From contig CAVPDG010000024.1 of assembly GCA_963702535.1 (NCBI GenBank), positions 1 to 64,000 of the forward strand: DNA of 64,000 bases, given 5' to 3'. This DNA is from CAVPDG01 sp963702535. Lineage in GTDB: Bacteria > Chloroflexota > Anaerolineae > Anaerolineales > UBA4823. The translations under genes and the position numbers were made by a program. Below the pieces are notes generated by a model. It was given only the letters and a program-made list of their open reading frames with translations. It was not told the origin of the DNA and made no database searches. Below, one piece after another: positions 45,947 to 54,091 of this stretch. Every line of letters starts with the position of its first letter. The stretch's first letter is position 1.

Positions 45947-47518
45947 ATGAAATATGATGCGATTGTTGTTGGCGGAGGGATCGCAGGCTTGACTTCAGCA
46001 GCGTTTCTTGCCAGGGCCGGGCACTCTGTATTGCTTTGCGAGAAGGAAAATGCTCCTGGTGGGTTGCTGAACACGTTCGAACGGGATGGCTTTTTCTTTG
46101 ATGGAGGCATTCGGGCTACCGAGAACTCGGGCGTCTTGTTCCCGATGCTTAAAAAGCTGGGGTTAGATATCGAATTTGTACGCAACAAGATCTCGGTCGG
46201 CATCGAGGAGCGGGTTATCCGGATCAATGACGTTGGGGCAGTACGGGCTTATCAAGAACTGCTGAACCAGCTTTATCCGGAAAACAGGCAGGAGATCAGC
46301 GCGATCATCACCCAGATCGAGAATATCATGGCTTATATGGAAGTTCAATATGGGATAGACAACCCCATCTTTCTGGACATCAAGGAGGATCGGGATTATT
46401 TTATAAAGACCATTCTTCCCTGGATGGTGAAATACGCCATTACAGCGCCGAAAATTTCCAAACTACAGGAACCGGTTGTGGATTATTTGAGGCGTTATAC
46501 CCAGAATCAAAGTTTGCTGGATATCATCTGCCAGCATTTTTTTCAAGAAACCCCTGCCTTCTTTGCCCTTAGCTATATCAAGTTGTATCTAGAATATAAA
46601 TACCCGCTGGGGGGCATCGGCAAGATCGTCGAGAAAATGGTTGAATTTATCGAAAACAAACAGGGGATCATCCTCACGAATACGGAGATCGTCTCCATTG
46701 ACCCGGAAAGGAAACTTGTCATCGATTTAAACGGTGGAATCCATGAGTATCAATACTTGATCTGGGCAGCCGATCAGAAAGCACTCTATCGGAGTGTTGA
46801 TGCGGAAAAGCTCCACGATCCCCGGGTAAAAACAGCCATTTCCGAGCGGCGTGCTTTCATTGCCGACAAGATCGGGAATGACTCTGTATTCACCTTGTTT
46901 CTGGCGTTGGATCTGGATCCGGGTTATTTTGCCAGGATCGCCAGCGAACATTTCTTCTATACTCCTTCCAGAATTGGCCAGACAGCGGCGGGACCGATCC
47001 CTGTGGATGGAGACCGCACAACCATTGAGAAATGGCTGGAACAATTTTTCACGTTGACCACCTACGAAATCTCCTGCCCGGTATTGAGAGATGCCTCCCT
47101 GGCGCCCGCCGGAAAAACAGGGCTCATCGTAAGCGTTCTTTTCGACTATAAACTAACGAAACGTATTGAAGAGCAGGGCTGGTACCCGGAGTTCAAGGCT
47201 TTCTGTGAGACGCTCATCCTAAAGAACCTGGATGCATCCATCTATCCCGGCATCCAGGATGCTGTACTGCAAAGGTTTTCATCCACCCCAATCACCCTGG
47301 CTAAGCTCGCAGGTAACACGGATGGCGCCATCGTTGGCTGGGCATTCAGCAATCATCCCATACCAGCAGAAAGTAGAATACCTAAAATACTCAATGCCAT
47401 CCGGACCCCAATCCCTGGTATCTTGCAGGCGGGTCAATGGACCTACAGCCCTGCCGGGTTGCCAATCTCCATCTTAACCGGAAAATTAGCAGCAGATCGG
47501 GTAATTAAAAGGTTATGA
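45947..47518 (+). CDS. Phytoene desaturase/carotenoid isomerase-like FAD oxidoreductase
   Basis: An intact 523-residue protein. Start ATG at 45947 with GGAAAGGATC upstream; the open frame continues upstream, but without a start or family similarity. DAIVVGGGIAGLTSAAFLAR and HSVLLCEKENAPGGLLNTF form the FAD-binding fold of the CrtI/amine oxidase clan. YPLGGIGKIVEKMVEFIENK with a typical insertion after it, and ILQAGQWTYSPAGLPISILT with the closing FAD motif, match the family. These enzymes desaturate, isomerise or saturate polyprenes or related lipids. Bacterial homologues of this subgroup often have unknown substrates. A clear terminator follows. Confidence 0.85.
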   Translation: MKYDAIVVGGGIAGLTSAAFLARAGHSVLLCEKENAPGGLLNTFERDGFFFDGGIRATENSGVLFPMLKKLGLDIEFVRNKISVGIEERVIRINDVGAVRAYQELLNQLYPENRQEISAIITQIENIMAYMEVQYGIDNPIFLDIKEDRDYFIKTILPWMVKYAITAPKISKLQEPVVDYLRRYTQNQSLLDIICQHFFQETPAFFALSYIKLYLEYKYPLGGIGKIVEKMVEFIENKQGIILTNTEIVSIDPERKLVIDLNGGIHEYQYLIWAADQKALYRSVDAEKLHDPRVKTAISERRAFIADKIGNDSVFTLFLALDLDPGYFARIASEHFFYTPSRIGQTAAGPIPVDGDRTTIEKWLEQFFTLTTYEISCPVLRDASLAPAGKTGLIVSVLFDYKLTKRIEEQGWYPEFKAFCETLILKNLDASIYPGIQDAVLQRFSSTPITLAKLAGNTDGAIVGWAFSNHPIPAESRIPKILNAIRTPIPGILQAGQWTYSPAGLPISILTGKLAADRVIKRL

Positions 47519-47523
47519 CACAG

Positions 47524-47549
47524 ACCCGCCATTAAGGCGGGTTTTTATT
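47524..47549 (+). terminator. Rho-independent terminator
   Basis: ACCCGCC-ATTAA-GGCGGGT followed by TTTTATTT, directly after the flavoprotein stop. It separates the flavoprotein run from the cassette array. Confidence 0.85.
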
Positions 47550-47619
47550 TGCATCACTCAGCTCTACGCTATCCCCAAAATCAATACTCCCAAGCAATAC
47601 TTTGGTATCTATACGCTCG

Positions 47620-47639
47620 TACCGGGTTGCCGGTATATT
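47620..47639 (+). promoter_or_regulatory. Operator-like palindrome and -10 box, cassette A
   Basis: TACCGG-GTTG-CCGGTA at 47620-47635 overlaps the TATATT hexamer at 47634-47639. The same palindrome and about 35 bp of upstream sequence (AATACTCCC..., CAATACTTTGGTA, CTATACGC) recur before cassette B at 52311. Confidence 0.6.
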
Positions 47640-47640
47640 G

Positions 47641-47696
47641 CCTGTATCGTGAGCAGACGAAACAGGCATTATTATTTTGAAGCTAACAGGTACAGG
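47641..47696 (+). promoter_or_regulatory. Leader hairpin, cassette A
   Basis: CCTGTAT (47641-47647) pairs with GTACAGG (47690-47696), six Watson-Crick pairs and one G-U, with 42 nt between. The 3' arm ends 2 nt before the ATG at 47699. The inner 5-bp stem of copies B and D is not preserved here. Confidence 0.45.
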
Positions 47697-47698
47697 TC

Positions 47699-47975
47699 AT
47701 GTCAGCAGATACCCGCTCCTAAAACCGAAACAAATCAGCCTGCGATTTATGAGATCCGGATTGGCGGCGAGCTGGGTTCGCAGTGGGCGGGCTGGTTCGA
47801 TGATATGGCGATCCGCGTGGAGCAGAGCGGCGTTACGCTGATCGTGGGCGCAGTGGCTGACCAGGCGGCTTTGTTCGGCTTGCTCAAAAAGGTGCGTGAT
47901 TTGGGGATGCCGCTGTTCTCGGTCAACCGGGTCCAATCCTATGAAACGCATCAGAACCGTTTGATAAAGGAGTGA
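47699..47975 (+). pseudogene. Small LAL-regulator-linked protein, copy A (frameshifted near start)
   Basis: By comparison with copy B the start should be the ATG at 47699, but one extra base a few codons in shifts the frame; the long frame is open back to a GTG at 47649. The core YEIRIGGELGSQWAGWFDDM, TLIVGAVADQAALFGLLKKV and LGMPLFSVNRVQSYETHQNR is nearly identical to copy B. There is no membrane segment, and the last codons contain the AAAGGAG that drives the dehydrogenase starting 4 nt later. Length ~92 residues when repaired. Unknown function. Confidence 0.65.
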
Positions 47976-47978
47976 AAG

Positions 47979-48961
47979 ATGAAAGCGATTATATATACCG
48001 AATACGGCCCTGCAGATGTGCTGCATCTCCAGGAGGTGGAAACGCCCACCCCAAAGGATAATGAAGTATTGATCAAGGTTCTTGCCACATCCGTCACGGC
48101 TGCGGATTGCAATGCCCGCGGTTTTGTTTTTGTCCCGCCCGGTTTTGGCTTCCTGGCGCGCTTGATGTTCGGCTTGCGGAAACCCAAGCAGCCGATCCTG
48201 GGCACGGAGCTGGCGGGCGAAATTGTCGAGATTGGCAAGGAAGTCAGGCTGTTCAAGAAGGGCGATCAGGTCTTTGGCATGCGGTGAAAGATCTGGCGCT
48301 TATGCTGAATACATCTGCCTGCCGAAGACGCCAGGCTGGCCATGAAACCGGCGAATTTGACCTTGCAGAAGCGGCTTCCATCCCCTTTGGGGCAGCCACC
48401 GCGCTGTATTTTTTGAGAGATACGGCAAAACTCCAGCGCGGGCAAAAAGTGCTGATCATTGGCGCTTCGGGATGTACTGGCGTTTACGCGGTCCAGCTCG
48501 CTAAAACCTATGGGGCTGAAGTGACCGGCGTGTGCAGCACGAGGAACCTGGAGATGGTGCGGTCACTTGGCGCAGACCAGGTCATCGATTACACCAAAGA
48601 AGATTTCACCCAGAACGGCGAGATATATGATGTTATATTCGATATGGTGCCAGGCAAGTCTTCGTTTGCACGCTATAAAGGCTCGCTCAAATCCAATGGG
48701 CTGTACCTGGCTGGAGCAGGTGGCTTGAATTAATTTGCTCAAATGGCCTGGACTGGGATCACCGGCGGCAAGAAAGTGATCGCCGGGATGGCGCCCGACC
48801 GCCGGGAAGACCTGGTTTTCCTCAAAGGGCTGCTCGAAGCGGGGAAACTCAAGCCCGTTATCGACCGGCGCTACCCATTGGAGCAGGCGGCTGAGGCGCA
48901 CCGCTACACGGACACAGGGCGCAAGAGGGGCAGCGTTGTTATCACGGTAGCATCATCCTAA
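47979..48961 (+). pseudogene. MDR-family NAD(P)-dependent oxidoreductase, copy A (frameshift and nonsense)
   Basis: Close relative of the intact copy at 52668-53657 along its whole length. The N-terminal GroES-like part (MKAIIYTEYGPADVLHLQEV, GFGFLARLMFGLRKPKQPIL) is intact to about 48,283, where one base is missing (ATGC-GG against AATGCCGG in copy B). The Rossmann part (LIIGASGCTGVYAVQLAKTY) follows in another frame, with a TAA at 48731-48733 where copy B has GGATCC. The C-terminus resumes as FAQMAWTGITGGKKVIAGMA. Either a decaying duplicate or two sequence errors. Zinc ligands are absent, as in quinone reductase/zeta-crystallin-type MDRs. Confidence 0.8.
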
Positions 48962-48983
48962 GTGGGAATCAGGAGATTGGATC

Positions 48984-49349
48984 ATGGTGGAAAAACCGAT
49001 ACTACTTTCTGCAATATGGATCGCCCTCATGCTGACCTACCTGCTGGGGGATGTGCTGCGCATGTACAGCGGCGACGTTACCCCTGGGAAAATGGGAAAT
49101 GTGCAGTTTACGCAGGGCATGTGGCTGGGAATTGCCGTTTTGATGCTGCTGCCAATCTTGATGGTGGTGCTGTCACTCATCCTGCCCCAACCGGTCAATC
49201 GCTGGGTGAACATCATCGCCGCCGTTTTCTTTTTCCTTTTCAATGTGGTCGGATTGCCCACCTACCCTTCAGCCTACGACAAGTTCTTAATCGTTGTCGG
49301 GCTGGTGTTCAATGCGCTGACGGTCTGGTACGCCTGGAATTGGAGCTAG
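48984..49349 (+). CDS. DUF6326-like small membrane protein, copy A
   Basis: A 121-residue protein with four hydrophobic segments: LLSAIWIALMLTYLLGDVLR, WLGIAVLMLLPILMVVLSLI, WVNIIAAVFFFLFNVVGLPT and FLIVVGLVFNALTVWYAWNW. It aligns along its full length with copy B at 53665. The pattern (YLxGDVLR, LMLLPILMVxLSLxLP, RWxNII) is the DUF6326 type as I recall it. It follows the MDR gene by 23 bp and probably shares its transcript. No function is known; membrane partner of the oxidoreductase is a guess from conserved pairing. Confidence 0.65.
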   Translation: MVEKPILLSAIWIALMLTYLLGDVLRMYSGDVTPGKMGNVQFTQGMWLGIAVLMLLPILMVVLSLILPQPVNRWVNIIAAVFFFLFNVVGLPTYPSAYDKFLIVVGLVFNALTVWYAWNWS

Positions 49350-49410
49350 CACAGTGCAGATTGTTGTGATGGAGTATTCCGCCAGTACGGGATAATGAGA
49401 AATGAGGTCT

Positions 49411-49455
49411 TTTGTCCTGGCACTCGGCTGCTCAGCAGCCGAGTACCAGGACAAA
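49411..49455. terminator. 21-bp hairpin upstream of LAL regulator A
   Basis: TTTGTCCTGG... at 49411-49431 pairs with 49435-49455 over 21 bp, with one mismatch (C421/A445) and a 3-nt loop. There is no U-run, so it is either a strong processing/termination hairpin ending the membrane-protein transcript or a mobile palindromic unit. The regulator promoter follows about 55 bp later. Confidence 0.5.
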
Positions 49456-49509
49456 GGCTTATATCCCGTATTCGCTCAGGATAGGTATTTATGGATGGGG
49501 CGGCGGCAT

Positions 49510-49525
49510 TATAATGGAGTGTATG
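49510..49525 (+). promoter_or_regulatory. Leaderless promoter of LAL regulator A
   Basis: TATAAT at 49510-49515, then 7 nt, then the ATG at 49523. The sequence GGCGGCATTATAAT recurs at the same place before regulator B and, minus one G, before regulator C. No ribosome-binding site is present. Transcription would start at or next to the ATG. Confidence 0.65.
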
Positions 49526-52261
49526 CCCGCGCCCATTCTCGCTACGAAGCTGTACATTCCCCCGCCGCGGGCTGCCGTTGTGCCACGCCGGCGCTTGATC
49601 GAGCGGTTGGACGAGGGTCTGGCAAGGGGCTGCAAACTGACGCTGGTCTCCGCTTCCGCCGGGTTTGGCAAGACCACGTTGGTGAGCGAGTGGGTTGCCC
49701 AATGCGAGAGACCGGTTGCCTGGTTGTCGCTGGATGAAGGGGATAACGATCTCCCTCGCTTTCTAATGTACCTCACCGCAGCCTTGCAGACGGTTGCGGG
49801 GGATATCGGTGCAGGGGTGTTGGCTGCGCTGCAATCGCCCCATCCGCCGGGCAGCGAGCTGATCCTCACCATGCTGCTGAATGAGATTGCAGCGATGGGG
49901 GAGCGGCTGGTGCTGGTGCTGGACGATTACCACGTGATCGATGCCAGGGCGGTGGAGCAGGCTATGGCGTACCTGGTTGAGCACCTGCCACCACAGATGC
50001 ACCTGGTGATCGCGACGCGTGAGGATCCACATCTGCCCCTCGGCCGTTTACGCGTCCGGGGGCAACTGACCGAGCTGCGCGCCGCCGACTTGCGTTTTAG
50101 CCACGTCGAAGCCGCCGATTTTCTTAGTCGGGTGATGAGCTTGAACCTCTCAGCGGGGGACATCAGCGCATTGGAAGCCCGTACTGAAGGCTGGATCGCC
50201 GGCTTGCAATTAGCTGCGCTTTCGATGCAGGGACATCAAGATGCCACAAGCTTCATAAAATCTTTCACCGGCAGCCACCATTTCGTGCTGGACTATTTAA
50301 TGGAAGAAGTCCTGCGCCAGCAGTCCGAAGCAATCCAGACCTTTCTACTGCACACATCGATCCTCAACGGCCTGTGCGGGTCACTTTGCGATGCCGTCTT
50401 GCGTGAACCAGCGGGCTCTGGGCAGGAGACCCTGGAATACCTCGAGCGCGCAAACCTGTTTATTGTGCCCCTGGATAATGAGCGGCGCTGGTATCGCTAT
50501 CACCATCTCTTTGGGGATATCCTTTGCCAGCGATTGGGACAAAAGCTTCCACCCAGAGAGATAGCAGCATACCATCTCCGCGCCAGCCTGTGGTATGAAA
50601 AGAACGGGGATGAGGCCGAAGCATTTCAGCACGCTATTGCTGCCGGGGATTATGGCCGGGCGGCGGGGCTGGCTGAATTAGCCTGGCAGGGGATGGAAAG
50701 CGCTTTTCAGTCTGCCGCCTGGCTGGGCTGGGTCAAGAAACTCCCCGAAGACGAAGTCCGCCTCCGGCCGGTGCTCAGCACCCAGATGGCCACGGCATAC
50801 ATGGATGCTGGCGAACCGGAGGCCAGCGAGGCCTGCCTGCAGGATGCCGAACGGTGTCTGAATGGTTCACCAGACGGGGTGGTTGTGGTGGACCAAACGC
50901 TGCTAAAGCCCCTGCCAGCGATGATTGCCATGATTCGCGCCTATAACGCCCAGGTTCAGGGCAATCTTTCCGCCACGGTGAAATATGCCGAGCTTGCGCT
51001 GCAACTCACCCCCGAAGACGACCTGTTCAGGCGCGCCCAGGCGACGATCACGCTGGAGGTGACCCACTGGACACGCGGAGACCTGGAGTCCGCCCGCTCT
51101 GCCCTGGGTGAATGGATGACTAGCATGCAGCAGGCGGGCAATTTCGTTTTTGTGGTTGCCAGCGCCTTTGGTCTGGCTGATATCCTGATTGTGCTAGGGC
51201 GTCTTCGCGAAGCAGAAAAAACCTACCAGCAAGCCTTACTGCTTGCCTCAAAACATGGCAAGGATGCGCAGCATATCACAGCGCACCATTATTTAGGGTT
51301 GGCGATGCTGGCTCATGAGAAGGGGGAGGATGCTGCTGCTGCGGAGCACCTGCAAAAAGCCCGGGAGCTGGGTGAGCAGACCACGCTGGTCGACTGGTCT
51401 TATCGCTGGCACCTTGCCCAGGCGCGGCTGAAGGAGTCCGAGGGAGATCTGGAAGCCGCACTGGCCGAGCTGGATGAAGCCAGAGGCGCGTATGTTAAGA
51501 CTCCCATACCGGATGCCCGCCCTATCGATGCCTTGAAAGCGAAAGTGTATCTCAAGCAAGGCCGGCTGGCAAAGGCACAGGATTGGGTGCATGTGCGGGA
51601 GCTATCGGCTGAGGATGAAATCAACTACCTGAACGAGTTCGAGCATCTCACCTTCGCCTGGGTGCTGATGTCCGAATACCAGAGCCACCGGAGCAGGCAC
51701 TCTATCCTGCAGACAACCGGATTGCTGGAGCGCCTGTTAAAAGCGGCTGAAGCACAAAGAAGGAACGGCAATGTCATTGAAATCCTGGCAGCGCAGGCGC
51801 TTGCCCACGAGGAACAGGGGAACCTTCCCCTGGCTCTGGCGTCACTAGAGCGCGCACTGACCCTGGCCCAGCCGGAGGGCTATGTGCGCACCTTTGTGGA
51901 TGAAGGTGAACCCATGCGCTTGTTGCTTTTGGAGCTTCGAGCGTGGATTGAAAAGCAAGCGCGCAGCCCAAGCCATCCGCTGTTGGGTTATCTAGAAAAA
52001 CTCAACTCTGCCTTCCAGGGGGTGGAAGAGAAGCAGCCAACGAGCAGCCCCAAGAGAGCAGAACTGATTGAGCGGTTGAGCGAACGCGAGCTGGAAGTAC
52101 TGCGCCTGGTAGCCCTGGGATTCACCAATAAAGAAATCAGCCAGCGGCTTGTCCTGGCTCTGAGCACGGTCAAAGGGCACAACTTGCGCATCTTTGGCAA
52201 GCTGCAGGCAAAGAATCGTTCTGATGCCGTCAGGCGCGCCCGCGAGCTGGGCCTGCTGTAA
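49523..52261 (+). CDS. MalT/LAL-type LuxR transcriptional regulator, copy A
   Basis: Intact, 912 residues. The ATG at 49523 is chosen because the sister genes start at the same MPAPILATKLYIPPPRA; the frame is open further upstream only through the hairpin. Walker A SASAGFGKTTLVSEW and Walker B LVLVLDDYHVID lie in the N-terminal ATPase domain. EGWIAGLQLAALSMQG and YRYHHLFGDIL follow, then a long TPR-like helical region. The C-terminus is a LuxR helix-turn-helix, LSERELEVLRLVALGFTNKE and ISQRLVLALSTVKGHNLRIF. LAL regulators oligomerise with ATP and an inducer and activate promoters. Likely target: the adjacent cassette promoters. Confidence 0.93.
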   Translation: MPAPILATKLYIPPPRAAVVPRRRLIERLDEGLARGCKLTLVSASAGFGKTTLVSEWVAQCERPVAWLSLDEGDNDLPRFLMYLTAALQTVAGDIGAGVLAALQSPHPPGSELILTMLLNEIAAMGERLVLVLDDYHVIDARAVEQAMAYLVEHLPPQMHLVIATREDPHLPLGRLRVRGQLTELRAADLRFSHVEAADFLSRVMSLNLSAGDISALEARTEGWIAGLQLAALSMQGHQDATSFIKSFTGSHHFVLDYLMEEVLRQQSEAIQTFLLHTSILNGLCGSLCDAVLREPAGSGQETLEYLERANLFIVPLDNERRWYRYHHLFGDILCQRLGQKLPPREIAAYHLRASLWYEKNGDEAEAFQHAIAAGDYGRAAGLAELAWQGMESAFQSAAWLGWVKKLPEDEVRLRPVLSTQMATAYMDAGEPEASEACLQDAERCLNGSPDGVVVVDQTLLKPLPAMIAMIRAYNAQVQGNLSATVKYAELALQLTPEDDLFRRAQATITLEVTHWTRGDLESARSALGEWMTSMQQAGNFVFVVASAFGLADILIVLGRLREAEKTYQQALLLASKHGKDAQHITAHHYLGLAMLAHEKGEDAAAAEHLQKARELGEQTTLVDWSYRWHLAQARLKESEGDLEAALAELDEARGAYVKTPIPDARPIDALKAKVYLKQGRLAKAQDWVHVRELSAEDEINYLNEFEHLTFAWVLMSEYQSHRSRHSILQTTGLLERLLKAAEAQRRNGNVIEILAAQALAHEEQGNLPLALASLERALTLAQPEGYVRTFVDEGEPMRLLLLELRAWIEKQARSPSHPLLGYLEKLNSAFQGVEEKQPTSSPKRAELIERLSERELEVLRLVALGFTNKEISQRLVLALSTVKGHNLRIFGKLQAKNRSDAVRRARELGLL

Positions 52262-52310
52262 CTCCCCGAAAACAATACTCCCGAACAATACTTTGGTAGC
52301 TATACGCCCA

Positions 52311-52330
52311 TACCGGGTTGCCGGTATAGT
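52311..52330 (+). promoter_or_regulatory. Operator-like palindrome and -10 box, cassette B
   Basis: TACCGG-GTTG-CCGGTA at 52311-52326, overlapping TATAGT (52325-52330). Identical palindrome and near-identical upstream ~40 bp to cassette A, placed ~50 bp after the stop of regulator A. Confidence 0.6.
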
Positions 52331-52331
52331 A

Positions 52332-52386
52332 CCTGTACATTGAACCAGTGGCACAGGCGTTACTGGTTGGCCACAACAGGTACAGG
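52332..52386 (+). promoter_or_regulatory. Nested leader hairpin, cassette B
   Basis: Outer stem CCTGTAC (52332-52338) with GTACAGG (52380-52386); inner stem GTGGC (52348-52352) with GCCAC (52370-52374). Spacers are 9, 17 and 5 nt. It ends 2 nt before the ATG and so covers the ribosome-binding region. Cassette D has the same architecture with a compensated outer stem. Confidence 0.6.
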
Positions 52387-52388
52387 AT

Positions 52389-52664
52389 ATGTCAAAGGCA
52401 CCCAGCTCCAAAATTGACGAAAATCAATCCCCGGTTTACGAAATCCGGATCAAAGGCCATCTGGGTTCTCAATGGACAGATTGGTTCGAGGGCCTGACCA
52501 TCAGGCTGGAAGAGGGTGGCGATACGCTCTTGACCGGACCGGTGACCGACCAGGCCGCGTTGTACGGCTTGCTCAAAAAAGTTCGTGATTTGGGCATGCC
52601 GTTGCTCTCAGTCAACCGGGTCCAATCCTATGAAACGCATCAGAACCGTTCGAAAAAGGAGTGA
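52389..52664 (+). CDS. Small LAL-regulator-linked protein, copy B
   Basis: An intact 91-residue protein: VYEIRIKGHLGSQWTDWFEG, LTIRLEEGGDTLLTGPVTDQ and AALYGLLKKVRDLGMPLLSV followed by NRVQSYETHQNRSKKE. The pattern predicts strand, WF-containing loop, two strands, a DQAAL helix and a final strand, a compact alpha/beta sandwich. No cysteine, membrane or catalytic motif. Its final codons contain AAAAAGGAGTGA, the ribosome-binding site of the MDR gene 4 nt later, so translation of the two is coupled. It may be a ligand-sensing or adaptor protein for the regulator or the oxidoreductase; this is speculation. Confidence 0.75.
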   Translation: MSKAPSSKIDENQSPVYEIRIKGHLGSQWTDWFEGLTIRLEEGGDTLLTGPVTDQAALYGLLKKVRDLGMPLLSVNRVQSYETHQNRSKKE

Positions 52665-52667
52665 AAG

Positions 52668-53657
52668 ATGAAAGCGATTACATACACCGAATACGGCCCA
52701 GCCGATGTACTGCATCTTCAAGAGGTCGAAAAGCCCACCCCAAAGGGTAATGAAGTATTGATCAAGGTCCATGCCACATCCGTCAATGCAGCAGACTGCA
52801 ACGCGCGCGGTTTTGTCTTCGTCCCGCCCGGTTTTGGCTTCCTGGCGCGCCTGATGTTCGGCCTGCGGAAACCCAAGCAGCAGATCATTGGCACGGAGCT
52901 ATCGGGTGTAATTGTCCAAGTTGGCAAAGACGTCACGCTGTTCAAGAAGGGCGATGAGGTCTTTGGCAATGCCGGTGGAAGATCTGGCGCTTACGCTGAA
53001 TACGCCTGCCTTGCCGAAGATGCCATGCTGGTCATGAAACCGGCAAACATCACCTTCGAAGAAGCCGCCTCCATTCCGTTTGGGGCAGCAACGGCGCTGT
53101 ATTTCCTGAGAGATGCGGCGAAACTCCAGCGCGGGCAAAAAGTGCTGATCATTGGCGCTTCGGGATGTACTGGCGTTTACGCCGTCCAGCTCGCTAAAAA
53201 CTATGGGGCTGAAGTCACCGGCGTGTGCAGCACGAGGAACCTGGAGATGGTGCGGTCCCTTGGGGCAGAGCATGTCATCGATTACACCAAGGAAGATTTC
53301 ACCCAGAACGGCCAGACGTATGACGTTATTTTGGATATGGTCCCAGGCAAGTCTCGGTTTGCACGCTATAAAGGCTCGCTCAAACCAAACGGGCTGTATC
53401 TGGCCGGGGCAGGTGGTTTGGGATCCTTTGCTCAAATGGCCTGGACCGGGATCACCGGCGGCAAGAAAGTGATCGCCGGGATGGCGCCCGACCGTGTAGA
53501 AGATCTGGTTTTCCTCAGAGGGCTGGTTGAGGCTGGGAAACTCAAACCAGTCATTGACCGGCGCTATACATTGGAGCAGACTGCTGAGGCGCACCGCTAC
53601 GCGGACACGGGGCGTAAACGGGGCAGTGTGGTCATCACCATACCAACGGAGGGGTAA
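52668..53657 (+). CDS. MDR-family NAD(P)-dependent oxidoreductase, copy B
   Basis: An intact 329-residue protein. GroES-like N-terminus (TYTEYGPADVLHLQEVEKPT) and nucleotide-binding turn VLIIGASGCTGVYAVQLAKN, with GAEHVIDYTKEDF and DRRYTLEQTAEAHRYADTGR near the end. It lacks the zinc ligands of alcohol dehydrogenases and so belongs with zeta-crystallin/quinone oxidoreductase-like MDRs, which reduce quinones or enones with NAD(P)H. The start is coupled to the small protein. The gene is followed after 7 bp by a DUF6326-like membrane protein. Very similar to copy A (47979), more distant from copy C (58103). Confidence 0.88.
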   Translation: MKAITYTEYGPADVLHLQEVEKPTPKGNEVLIKVHATSVNAADCNARGFVFVPPGFGFLARLMFGLRKPKQQIIGTELSGVIVQVGKDVTLFKKGDEVFGNAGGRSGAYAEYACLAEDAMLVMKPANITFEEAASIPFGAATALYFLRDAAKLQRGQKVLIIGASGCTGVYAVQLAKNYGAEVTGVCSTRNLEMVRSLGAEHVIDYTKEDFTQNGQTYDVILDMVPGKSRFARYKGSLKPNGLYLAGAGGLGSFAQMAWTGITGGKKVIAGMAPDRVEDLVFLRGLVEAGKLKPVIDRRYTLEQTAEAHRYADTGRKRGSVVITIPTEG

Positions 53658-53664
53658 TCAAATC

Positions 53665-54021
53665 ATGGACACGAAAATCATGCTATCCGCAACCTGGGTT
53701 GTCGTCACACTAATATATCTTTATGGTGATGTCTTGCGCCTCTGCAAAGGCGAGGCAAAAGCGATGGCCGATATGAATCTCAACCAGTTCGTTTGGTTGG
53801 GAATCGCCATCTTGATGCTCATTCCAATTTTGATGGTTTTTCTGTCCCTGGTTTTGCCCCAGTCTGTGAGTCGTTGGGCGAATATCATCGTGGCCGCCTT
53901 CTTCTTCCTGTTCAACCTGGTCGGCCTGCCCACCTATCCATCGTACTATGACAAATTCCTGCTGGCGGTCAGCATGGTGTTCAATCTTGTCACAGTGTGG
54001 TATGCGTGGCATTGGAGCTAA
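53665..54021 (+). CDS. DUF6326-like small membrane protein, copy B
   Basis: A 118-residue protein with four hydrophobic segments: LSATWVVVTLIYLYGDVLRL, VWLGIAILMLIPILMVFLSL, RWANIIVAAFFFLFNLVGLP and FLLAVSMVFNLVTVWYAWHW. It is a paralogue of 48984-49349, with the same length and loop positions. It starts 7 bp after the MDR gene, so the two are co-translated. The first loop is more charged than in copy A. Unknown function. Confidence 0.65.
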   Translation: MDTKIMLSATWVVVTLIYLYGDVLRLCKGEAKAMADMNLNQFVWLGIAILMLIPILMVFLSLVLPQSVSRWANIIVAAFFFLFNLVGLPTYPSYYDKFLLAVSMVFNLVTVWYAWHWS

Positions 54022-54076
54022 CAGCGTGCAGAGTGCTAAGATGCCGGATAGGCATTTATGGCGGAGGAGGCGGCAT

Positions 54077-54091
54077 TATAATTGACCTATG
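54077..54091 (+). promoter_or_regulatory. Leaderless promoter of LAL regulator B
   Basis: TATAAT at 54077-54082 is followed by 6 nt and the ATG at 54089. It shares GGCGGCATTATAAT with regulator A and, upstream, GGATAGGCATTTATGG (A: GGATAGGTATTTATGG). No ribosome-binding site. Confidence 0.65.

Noticed and set aside
49412..49522. N-terminal extension of LAL regulator A
   Set aside because: It translates a 21-bp hairpin and the promoter block; the sister genes start at the MPAPILATKL-type ATG right after TATAAT.
52332..52386. A classical lux box (ACCTGTA...TACAGGT) for quorum sensing
   Set aside because: Half-sites look alike but are 41 nt apart and change together in cassette D; there is no LuxI-type gene, and LAL regulators do not use acyl-homoserine lactones.
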